6,721 bases of DNA, from contig JAMDCE010000420.1 in the NCBI GenBank assembly GCA_023489135.1, forward strand, positions 1-6,721, given 5' to 3'. Under the pieces are notes generated by a model, which was given only the letters and a program-made list of their open reading frames with translations, was not told the origin of the DNA and did not search any database. The stretch is from Chloroflexota bacterium. GTDB taxonomy: Bacteria > Chloroflexota > Chloroflexia > JAMDCE01. Position 1 is the first letter of the stretch. Each line of letters opens with the position of its first letter. Made by a program: the position numbers and the translations under genes. Below are positions 1 through 4,094 of this stretch, piece by piece.

Positions 1-645
1 GATGGCAAACCTGACCCTAAACTGGCCGGCCAGGTGAAACAGGCTCAGGCTACTGTGGAGGACCTGGAGGCAGTCTATCAACTCCTTACCCAGCGCCACA
101 GGGACGCGCTATTGGCGCACCTGGAAGCTGAGGCCGCACAGAAGCGAACTCAGAGCGAGACAGTAGCGGCTGAATACCAGGCCGCTGACCTAGCTTTCCG
201 ACAGGCTCAGGGCGCTATGATAGTGGCCCAAGCGCAGTTGGAGGCTAAGCGCGGCGAGTTTTTGCAATGGCGGTCTATCACACCTCGAAAGCCGCTAACC
301 CTCGTGGAGGGTTTGCCTTCCGAGATCCGCACGAGGGTTGCCACTGATCCGACCCTAACGGTCGACCTGTACGAACTGGAGGCTGCACTCCTGGAGCTGG
401 AGGCGATGGCTAAAGAGCGCGGGTTTGACGGCGAGAGGGGCTTGCCTGGAAATAAGGTTGAGAGAGTGGAGGGTATCGTGTACTTCCCTGTCGCCGGCAA
501 GTGCCGCATAGAGTGGGGCCCACAGACCGGCCAGGTCACCGTCAAGAATCTGCTCAGCGTCCTAGCCCTCGAGGCGAATAACCCCGACGCAAAGCCCGTG
601 CCTCTTCCGGAGCCCGAGCGGATAGGCGCATGGCGGGGCTGGTGA
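1..645 (+). CDS. Coiled-coil protein of the element, 5' end outside the window
   Basis: The frame is open from base 1 and encodes 214 residues here. The first start-like codon, GTG at 34, has no Shine-Dalgarno sequence before it, so the gene most likely begins upstream. Residues about 12-95 are rich in Ala, Glu, Gln, Leu and Arg with heptad-like spacing, as expected of a long coiled coil. A second helical stretch rich in Leu and Glu follows at about 125-145. The end is a small beta-like region (about 160-185, around VYFPVAGKCRIEW) and a Pro-rich tail. I see no catalytic motif, signal peptide or membrane segment. I do not recognise the family; phage proteins that bind DNA or scaffold assembly often look like this, but that is only a guess. 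A folded element follows 14 bases after the stop. Confidence 0.7.
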   Translation, partial: DGKPDPKLAGQVKQAQATVEDLEAVYQLLTQRHRDALLAHLEAEAAQKRTQSETVAAEYQAADLAFRQAQGAMIVAQAQLEAKRGEFLQWRSITPRKPLTLVEGLPSEIRTRVATDPTLTVDLYELEAALLELEAMAKERGFDGERGLPGNKVERVEGIVYFPVAGKCRIEWGPQTGQVTVKNLLSVLALEANNPDAKPVPLPEPERIGAWRGW

Positions 646-658
646 TGAGATAATCCAG

Positions 659-700
659 GAGCTCGCGCCAGACCTTGTGAGAGCAAGGGCCCGCGAGCTC
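659..700 (+). other. Compound hairpin downstream of the coiled-coil gene
   Basis: A perfect 9-bp inverted repeat, GAGCTCGCG at 659-667 and CGCGAGCTC at 692-700, encloses a second stem, CCTTG at 673-677 with CAAGG at 684-688 and a 6-nt loop. It begins 14 bases after the stop codon at 645. No T-run follows, so it is not a classical intrinsic terminator. It could protect a 3' end, or be a processing or protein-binding site. Confidence 0.5.
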
Positions 701-814
701 GTTAACTTCTGACAACCTCGGTCGGTGGCTTCTTCCCGGCCGGTTGCTCCTCCTTGTGTGGCGGACGCTGGGTCTCGTCCACCTCAGCGCCCGCCGGCTC
801 GAATAGGCGGTAGG

Positions 815-843
815 GGCGTCGGCTTTCGTCGGCCGGCGCCTTT
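815..843 (+). terminator. Possible weak intrinsic terminator before the Com-like gene
   Basis: GGCGTCGGC (815-823) pairs with GCCGGCGCC (832-840) in 9 bp including one T-G wobble, around an 8-nt loop. Only TTT follows. It lies in the 254-bp gap between the coiled-coil gene and the Com-like gene; I see no convincing gene in that gap. If it acts, it would lower read-through into the Com-like gene. The short T-run makes this uncertain. Confidence 0.3.
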
Positions 844-899
844 GCCGTGCCAATCCTTCAGCCGAAGGACGCGCGGAATAAACCAGCAGAGGGGCGCGT

Positions 900-1130
900 G
901 TGGAGAGGACAGACCGACCAACCATCGAGGAGTGGCACTGCGCCCACTGTGGGCACCTCCTGGCGCATCTATACCTCGCGCCTGGGTCCTGTATCGTACG
1001 GAAATGCCATAGTTGCCCGACGATAAACGCCCTGGAGGCGCTCAGGGCTCACCACAGCCGCCAGGAAGGCCGATTGACCCCTCCACTGAGCCTCGCGCCT
1101 GTGGGGTTGATGGTTGGATCCGCGCCATGA
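900..1130 (+). CDS. Com-like zinc-finger protein (76 aa)
   Basis: The first 45 residues match the small zinc-binding Com family of phage Mu and relatives: CxxCGxLL (Cys14, Cys17), a short Gly-containing turn (APGS), then a KCxxCxTIN pattern (Cys36, Cys39). Four cysteines in two CxxC pairs should hold one zinc. Mu Com binds mRNA and activates translation of the mom DNA-modification gene; many phages carry relatives of unknown target. GTG at 900 is the only start between an in-frame stop at 879-881 and the first cysteine pair, and GAGG at 889-892 serves as Shine-Dalgarno. Residues beyond about 50 are low-complexity, and 62-71 are encoded by the first copy of a 28-bp repeat, so the tail may have little function. 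No mom-like or methyltransferase gene is next to it here. Confidence 0.72.
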   Translation: MERTDRPTIEEWHCAHCGHLLAHLYLAPGSCIVRKCHSCPTINALEALRAHHSRQEGRLTPPLSLAPVGLMVGSAP

Positions 1131-1172
1131 CTCTCTATCCTGAACACTGAGCCTCGCGCCTGTGGGGTTGAT
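1084..1172. repeat. Two exact 28-bp direct repeats with a 33-bp spacer (CRISPR-like unit)
   Basis: Positions 1084-1111 and 1145-1172 are identical over 28 bases, giving a 61-bp period with a unique 33-bp stretch between (1112-1144). The core CCTCGCGCCTGTGGGG matches 13 of 16 bases of the E. coli type I-E repeat core CCCCGCGCCAGCGGGG, can fold through Watson-Crick and G-T pairs, and is followed by TTGAT as in some I-E repeats. No third copy is seen one period to either side and there are no cas genes. The first copy overlaps the 3' end of the Com-like gene. The repeat is certain; a CRISPR origin is an inference. Confidence 0.85.
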
Positions 1173-1179
1173 ACTGAAA

Positions 1180-1211
1180 TACAAAGAGGCGACCCGCTCA
1201 AGGCCGCCTCT
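1180..1211 (-). terminator. Intrinsic terminator of the leftward annealing-protein operon
   Basis: On the minus strand a 7-bp perfect stem, AGAGGCG with CGCCTCT (1185-1191 and 1205-1211), with a 13-nt loop, is followed by TTTGTATTTC. It begins 25 bases after the stop codon at 1236 and ends just short of the second 28-bp repeat, separating this operon from the rightward Com-like gene. Confidence 0.65.
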
Positions 1212-1235
1212 CGCTGTCCCACGGCGAGCCAGTTG

Positions 1236-1820
1236 CTAGCCGGTTCTCTTCTTCAGCGCGTCGATCATCTGGCTGGCTTCCGCCTTGCTCAGATACTCCA
1301 AGCCCTTCCGGAAAGCCTCAACCGCCATCGCCTCAACGCCGCTTTGGGGTAAGCCGATACTCTTCCCAATGGCATAGATCGCTTTGATCTGCTGTGGCGT
1401 GGCCTTCTGTAGGTTGCTCATCGGCGGCCTGGGCTTCTCAGCCATAGGGACGTGCTCGGGCTCTTGCTGTGCGTCCTGGTCAGCCGTGAGCTCCTCGTCC
1501 AGCTCCTCAGCGGCCGCCACCCCCACGTTGACGGCGTCTCTCAGGGCTCTGGCTTTCGCCCTCGTCTCAGCCATCCGGATGAGGCACGTCGCCATCATCT
1601 GGCTGACGTTCCCCGGGCTCGCGTCGCCGATGCCGCTGAAGATGCCCTTCTCCGTCTCCACTTCGGCTGAGCAGATCGCCACATTGCCGTTGCTCTCTTC
1701 CGGAGTCTGAATCAACCTGGTGGTGATTCGCTTGAGTCCCTGGGCGTGGGCTTCGTCCAGGAGGCCGGCATAGAGGACGAAAGACTTGCCTTGACGTTCG
1801 AGTATGAATTCCTTCTTCAC
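1236..1820 (-). CDS. Rad52-like phage-type single-strand DNA annealing protein (194 aa)
   Basis: The N-terminal domain (residues about 2-105) begins KKEFILERQGKSFVLYAGLL, continues to a GIGDAS motif (63-68), then RMAETRAKARALRDAVNVG (82-100). The GxGDA motif followed by a helix of the AETRAKARALR type recalls the Rad52/Sak fold of phage recombinases, which coat and anneal single-stranded DNA. An acidic, Pro-rich linker (about 103-138) leads to a helical C-terminal domain (139-192, ATPQQIKAIYAIGKSIGL then an EASQMIDALK helix) of a type seen at the end of several phage recombination proteins. The frame is open back to 1964, but that extension is Lys/Arg/Ser-rich and overlaps the upstream gene. 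GTG at 1820 has GGAGG five bases before it and starts at the family-like KKEF. It is the second gene of a two-gene operon. No partner exonuclease or SSB is in view. The exact family is uncertain; a related phage protein of unknown role is the main alternative. Confidence 0.65.
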   Translation of the reverse strand: MKKEFILERQGKSFVLYAGLLDEAHAQGLKRITTRLIQTPEESNGNVAICSAEVETEKGIFSGIGDASPGNVSQMMATCLIRMAETRAKARALRDAVNVGVAAAEELDEELTADQDAQQEPEHVPMAEKPRPPMSNLQKATPQQIKAIYAIGKSIGLPQSGVEAMAVEAFRKGLEYLSKAEASQMIDALKKRTG

Positions 1821-1839
1821 TGGATCCTCCAAAGATAGA

Positions 1840-1863
1840 GGGGAGAGGTCAGCGCCTCTCCCC
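1840..1863 (-). promoter_or_regulatory. Intercistronic hairpin with the stop codon in its loop
   Basis: A perfect 9-bp inverted repeat (1840-1848 with 1855-1863; GGGGAGAGG and CCTCTCCCC) has a 6-nt loop that contains the TGA stop of the 120-aa gene. On the minus strand it is followed by TCTATCTTT and then directly by the GGAGG of the annealing-protein gene. It may cause partial termination, stabilise the message, or be melted by ribosomes finishing the first gene so that the second is set by coupling. Confidence 0.55.
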
Positions 1864-2211
1864 GGTATTCCGCGCGACCTCCCTTTCAACTTCCCGCTCA
1901 GCCGCTTGCTGGAGCTGCGAGATGGCTTTGACGGCCTCTTGGGCGATCTCTTCGTAGGTGGCAAATGGCTTCTGGCGCATGAGGTCGACGATCACCGCAC
2001 CAGCGAAGCCGGCTACTTCAATCGCCTCCAGCTTCTTGATTTCTTCAGCGTTCAATTCGCCGTATCGGGCTGTGTCCCCCGGTTCCCATCCGCCCATCCG
2101 CGTGACCACCTCATCAACGATGTTTTGGAACACCCATCTGAGGGAATGATGCGGCATGCTCGATGCCCACACCGATTCACGTTCCACTGTCTCTTCCCTG
2201 TTCTCGTCCAC
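1849..2211 (-). CDS. Unrecognised 120-aa element protein, first gene of the leftward operon
   Basis: I do not recognise this protein. It is short, acidic and mostly helical: residues about 25-45 (SLRWVFQNIVDEVVTRM), an acidic helix AEEIKKLEAIEVAGFAGAVIV, then a Glu/Gln/Arg-rich C-terminal helix likely to form a coiled coil. There is no signal peptide and no cysteine or histidine cluster. The frame is open to 2346, but GTG at 2211 has AAGGAGG six bases upstream and lies below the predicted transcription start, so I take it as the start; the extension falls in the structured leader. It lies 28 bases ahead of the Rad52-like gene in the same transcript, which suggests a role in replication or recombination by association only. 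Confidence 0.6.
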   Translation of the reverse strand: MDENREETVERESVWASSMPHHSLRWVFQNIVDEVVTRMGGWEPGDTARYGELNAEEIKKLEAIEVAGFAGAVIVDLMRQKPFATYEEIAQEAVKAISQLQQAAEREVEREVARNTGERR

Positions 2212-2330
2212 GTTTGGCCTCCTTGACGTTGGTCGCCCGAAGGGTATAATGAATTTGCCCTTCGGGGTAGGAGCCCTTGGCAGTTGACCTTGACCGGAAG
2301 CTGCTAAGGGCTCTGGCTTTTGTCTGTCTG
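2212..2330 (-). promoter_or_regulatory. Structured 5' leader of the leftward operon
   Basis: The predicted untranslated leader is about 119 nt and holds two strong hairpins. The first pairs 2301-2313 with 2271-2283 (13 bp with one T-G wobble, 17-nt loop). The second pairs 2258-2266 with 2236-2244 (9 bp perfect, CCCGAAGGG and CCCTTCGGG, 13-nt loop). The second ends 25 bases before the GTG start. Several AAGGG and CCCTT segments could also pair across the two hairpins. This suggests RNA-level control, but it matches no riboswitch class I know, and the inverted repeats could instead be DNA operators. Confidence 0.5.
2223..2250 (+). promoter_or_regulatory. Candidate rightward sigma70-type promoter within the leader
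   Basis: TTGACG (2223-2228) and a perfect TATAAT (2245-2250) lie 16 bp apart. The -10 box sits between the arms of the 9-bp inverted repeat (2236-2244 and 2258-2266). A transcript would run through the opposing promoter toward the helix-turn-helix gene at 2448 and be antisense to the leftward leader. Confidence 0.45.
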
Positions 2331-2335
2331 TCAGT

Positions 2336-2372
2336 AAGTGTATCATAACCGTCAGTCAATGTCAATACACTT
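2336..2372. promoter_or_regulatory. Inverted repeat framing the leftward promoter, possible operator
   Basis: AAGTGTAT (2336-2343) and ATACACTT (2365-2372) are perfect 8-bp inverted arms, 29 bp apart from centre to centre. One covers the -10 box; the other touches the -35 box. A dimeric repressor or activator bound here could control the operon. The protein is unknown. Confidence 0.4.
2337..2365 (-). promoter_or_regulatory. Promoter of the leftward operon
   Basis: On the minus strand TTGACA (2365-2360) and TACACT (2342-2337) are 17 bp apart, a good sigma70-like match; the start would be near 2330. It is the only strong leftward promoter I see ahead of the 120-aa and Rad52-like genes. Confidence 0.6.
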
Positions 2373-2405
2373 TCTGTCATATATGAGATTGAATCTTTAC
2401 AGTTA

Positions 2406-2414
2406 TGATATAAT
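2406..2414 (+). promoter_or_regulatory. Extended -10 promoter for the helix-turn-helix gene
   Basis: TGATATAAT gives a perfect TATAAT (2409-2414) with the TGn extension. The -35 match is poor, as is usual for extended -10 promoters. Transcription would begin near 2421, about 27 bases before the GTG start at 2448. Confidence 0.5.
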
Positions 2415-2447
2415 GATGGTGACTCTAAGAGCGGAGGCTAAGCGACT

Positions 2448-2645
2448 GTGGAAGGCGAATACATCACCATTGAGGAAGCCGCGGCCCTCCTGAAGAGAAG
2501 CCGGCCCACCGTGTGGCGCCTCATTCGGGAGTACAACCTGCAGACCTTCCGGCATCCGATGGATAAGCGAGCATACCTTCGGCGAGAGGATATTGAGAAG
2601 CTGTCTAGCGCGTTCCGGCCGAAGGAAAAGAGCGGCGCCGACTAG
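2448..2645 (+). CDS. Excisionase-like helix-turn-helix DNA-binding protein (65 aa)
   Basis: Residues about 4-55 form the small winged helix-turn-helix of the excisionase/AlpA/MerR-like (HTH_17) group: YITIEEAAALLKRSRPTVWRLIREYNL carries the two DNA-binding helices, and FRHPMDKRAYLRREDIEKL is the wing and final helix. Such proteins bend DNA at attachment sites to direct excision, or act as small regulators. The GTG start at 2448 has GGAGG ten bases upstream, a slightly long spacing. The gene lies about 200 bp from the att site, the usual place for an excisionase, next to a run of short direct repeats that could be its targets. No integrase is adjacent, so it could instead be only a transcriptional regulator. 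Confidence 0.72.
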   Translation: MEGEYITIEEAAALLKRSRPTVWRLIREYNLQTFRHPMDKRAYLRREDIEKLSSAFRPKEKSGAD

Positions 2646-2650
2646 AAACC

Positions 2651-2677
2651 TTATTTCGCTTAATTCGCTTATTTCGC
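2651..2677 (+). repeat. Three tandem 9-bp repeats (TTATTTCGC) beside the att site
   Basis: TTATTTCGC (2651-2659), TTAATTCGC (2660-2668) and TTATTTCGC (2669-2677) abut, with one mismatch in the middle copy. They start five bases after the stop of the excisionase-like gene. Tandem sites spaced close to one helical turn suit cooperative binding of a small helix-turn-helix protein. Confidence 0.75.
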
Positions 2678-2722
2678 AACTATTTGTATCGCGCTCGGTC
2701 TGTGGATCTCACAGGCTTTTTT

Positions 2723-2746
2723 TGACAGCAAAACTGACAGCAAAGC
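2723..2746 (+). repeat. Two tandem 12-bp repeats (TGACAGCAAAAC/GC) in the att arm
   Basis: TGACAGCAAAAC (2723-2734) is followed directly by TGACAGCAAAGC (2735-2746), with one mismatch. Paired tandem repeats of this size near an att core are typical of integrase arm-binding sites; assignment to the integrase is an inference. Confidence 0.7.
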
Positions 2747-2748
2747 CG

Positions 2749-2777
2749 ATAGACTGGGGGTCCGAAGAATAGACTGG
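2749..2777 (+). repeat. Direct repeat ATAGACTGG, 20-bp spacing
   Basis: ATAGACTGG occurs at 2749-2757 and 2769-2777, two helical turns apart, so both copies face the same side of the DNA. It lies between the 12-bp repeats and the att core. Confidence 0.6.
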
Positions 2778-2788
2778 TATAGAATTTC

Positions 2789-2806
2789 GAGCGTAAATTG
2801 AGCGTG
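2789..2806 (+). repeat. Direct repeat GAGCGT, 11-bp spacing
   Basis: GAGCGT occurs at 2789-2794 and 2800-2805, one helical turn apart, with similar flanks (TTCGAGCGTA and ATTGAGCGTG). It is a short repeat and weak alone, but it continues the series of repeats in the att arm. Confidence 0.4.
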
Positions 2807-2847
2807 AAAAAGACGTTCGTGGACGCTCTTAGACGGGTTCTGCTCAA

Positions 2848-2900
2848 CTTAGGATCATGTGCCGCAAGGCGTGGGGGTTCAAATCCCCCCTTCCCCACCA
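2848..2900 (+). other. Attachment site: orphan 3' part of a tRNA-Leu(UAG) gene
   Basis: The sequence contains an anticodon loop CTTAGGA (TAG at 2850-2852), the 3' anticodon strand TCATG, a class II variable arm (GCCGCAAGGC), a perfect T arm (GGGGG-TTCAAAT-CCCCC, 2873-2889), the 3' acceptor strand CTTCCCC, discriminator A and encoded CCA (2898-2900). Upstream there is no matching anticodon strand (CTCAA instead of CATGA), no clear D arm and no 5' acceptor strand GGGGAAG, so it cannot be a working tRNA. The homology breaks at the anticodon loop, a usual crossover point of tyrosine integrases. An intact tRNA-Leu(UAG) is expected at the other end of the element. Confidence 0.82.
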
Positions 2901-2906
2901 GCTGTT

Positions 2907-2929
2907 ACCCCCGCGAGAGGGGTTTTCTT
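2907..2929 (+). terminator. Intrinsic terminator of the original tRNA-Leu gene
   Basis: ACCCC (2907-2911) pairs with GGGGT (2919-2923) around a 7-nt loop and is followed by TTTTCTT when the shared T is counted. It starts seven bases after the CCA end, as expected for the native terminator of the split tRNA, and it supports placing chromosome to the right of 2900. Confidence 0.6.
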
Positions 2930-3024
2930 GAGCCTGCCAGACTGCTTCCCCGGCTACAACGGACCATTCCTCGCCGAGACCGCGATTGCGACGTTCATCT
3001 AAGACAAGTTGGCCTCTTAGAGCA

Positions 3025-3053
3025 TTGACGCCCGGAACCGTGCGGTGTAATAT
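3025..3053 (+). promoter_or_regulatory. Promoter of the secreted-protein gene
   Basis: TTGACG (3025-3030) and TAATAT (3048-3053) are separated by 17 bp, a good sigma70-like match. The start would be near 3060, giving a leader of about 65 nt. The stretch 2930-3024 shows nothing else I can support. Confidence 0.6.
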
Positions 3054-3124
3054 GACTGGCAATTGAGCGCTTGCTGTGGGCCAGGGTGGAATCGTCCACG
3101 CGGCGCTACAGAAGGAGGCCACAA

Positions 3125-4045
3125 GTGAGGAAGTCGCTGGTTCTGGCCGTGTTTATCTTTGTCTTGGTAACCCTTCTCCCCTTGGCGCCAGGAAAGGCCT
3201 CGGCGGCCGGGCCGGAGTTTTCCGACGAGGGCTTCCGGAACGTGTGGAACCGGACGGACCTGCCGGTCATCAAGGGCATGGTTAGTCGAAGCTGGTACTG
3301 GGGTCCCACCTTTCCCCCACAGGTCACTCAATATGATAGGCAGTACGAACCATACCTTGAATCGCCGAATCAGGAGCGGCTGGTCCTTTACTTCGACAAG
3401 TCCAGGATGGAGATCAACAATCCGTATGCGCCTCCAGGTGAATGGTACGTGACCAACGGTCTCCTGGTCAAAGAAATGATCAGCGGTCAGATGCAGATGG
3501 GGGACAACACCTTCACTAGTTTTGCCCCATCGCAGCAATCCGTGGCTGGCGACCCCGACGACCCTGTGGCACCGACCTATGCTACTCTGACCAATGTTCT
3601 GGGCCGATCGCCGGCAAGAGTTGGGCAACAAGTCACTTCCCGGTTGCTCGGAGATGGGAGAATCCGAGATGACTTGAGCCCAGCTGAGACGGCCGACCCC
3701 GAGGCTCAGATTTGGAACTGGAACGACGTCTACGGCCACAACGTGCCCAAAGCCTTCGTCGATTTTATGAGCCAGGTGGGCCTGGTCTACCGCCCGGATC
3801 TGGAGACCTGGGCGAACGAACAACTTGTCAACTCGACCTACGCCCTGGGCTATCCCATCACGGAGCCCTACTGGATGTCGGCAGTAGTGGGCGGGGAGAC
3901 CAAGCTCGTCATGATGCAAGCCTTCGAGCGCCGCACGCTCACCTACACCCCGGATAATCCTCCCGGTTGGAAGGTGGAGATGGGCAACGTCGGCCAGCAC
4001 TATTACAAATGGCGGTACGTGGAAGTCTACGGAAACGAGGGATAA
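3125..4045 (+). CDS. Secreted protein of a Chloroflexota-type family, function unknown (306 aa)
   Basis: The N-terminus is a classical signal peptide: RK, a hydrophobic core (residues about 5-20), then cleavage probably after ASA at 25-27. The mature protein begins with NVWNRTDLPV and RSWYWGP (55-61), has a middle part with repeated Trp, Tyr and Asn, and ends with FERRTLTYTPDNPPGW and VEMGNVGQHYYKWRY (from 267). I know this combination from exported proteins of Chloroflexota, sometimes alone and sometimes joined to other extracellular domains; no activity is established to my knowledge. No catalytic motif, sortase signal or membrane anchor is visible, so it is probably extracellular. The frame is open to 3071, but GTG at 3125 has AAGGAGG six bases upstream and places the signal peptide at the very start. 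It has its own promoter and appears monocistronic. Confidence 0.8.
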   Translation: MRKSLVLAVFIFVLVTLLPLAPGKASAAGPEFSDEGFRNVWNRTDLPVIKGMVSRSWYWGPTFPPQVTQYDRQYEPYLESPNQERLVLYFDKSRMEINNPYAPPGEWYVTNGLLVKEMISGQMQMGDNTFTSFAPSQQSVAGDPDDPVAPTYATLTNVLGRSPARVGQQVTSRLLGDGRIRDDLSPAETADPEAQIWNWNDVYGHNVPKAFVDFMSQVGLVYRPDLETWANEQLVNSTYALGYPITEPYWMSAVVGGETKLVMMQAFERRTLTYTPDNPPGWKVEMGNVGQHYYKWRYVEVYGNEG

Positions 4046-4094
4046 GCCGCGGTCGAACCCGGCCAGTGGGGGCTGACAGATTGGGTACGGGTAG

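Larger units (their letters stand above)
1..2900. mobile_element. Right end of an integrated phage-like or integrative element, ending in a tRNA-Leu att site
   Basis: The stretch carries phage-type genes: a coiled-coil protein, a Com-like zinc finger, a Rad52-like annealing protein and an excisionase-like helix-turn-helix protein. It ends at a 3' tRNA-Leu fragment that lacks its 5' half. With the tRNA pointing rightward, the orphan 3' fragment marks the end far from the intact tRNA, so the element lies to the left. Its left end, integrase and any structural genes are outside the window, so prophage, satellite and integrative element cannot be told apart. The right boundary is given to the last tRNA base; the crossover itself is probably near 2848. 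Confidence 0.72.

Noticed and set aside
974..984. Third copy of the CRISPR-like repeat
   Set aside because: Only an 11-bp match, CCTCGCGCCTG, 117 bp from the first copy, which is not a multiple of 61; it is inside the conserved Com-like coding region. A similar 10-mer near 4407 lies in the radical SAM gene.
1821..1964. N-terminal extension of the Rad52-like protein
   Set aside because: It is Lys/Arg/Ser-rich, overlaps the upstream gene in another frame and lacks a Shine-Dalgarno; GTG at 1820 has a strong one.
2177..2380. 67-codon minus-strand open frame starting with ATG at 2380
   Set aside because: It begins upstream of the leftward promoter, crosses both leader hairpins and overlaps the start of the 120-aa gene; there is no coding signature.
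2680..2898. Minus-strand open frame with a GGFEPP segment
   Set aside because: It reads the tRNA fragment backward; GGFEPP-type proteins are a well-known artefact of tRNA 3' ends.
2760..2900. Complete tRNA-Leu gene
   Set aside because: No 5' acceptor strand complementary to CTTCCCC and no anticodon-stem partner exist upstream; only GTGGACGCTCTTAGAC vaguely recalls a tRNA-Leu.
2844..3122. Minus-strand open frame beginning near 3122
   Set aside because: It ends in a GDLNPHA-like segment from the antisense of the tRNA fragment and runs across the tRNA terminator and the promoter of the secreted-protein gene.
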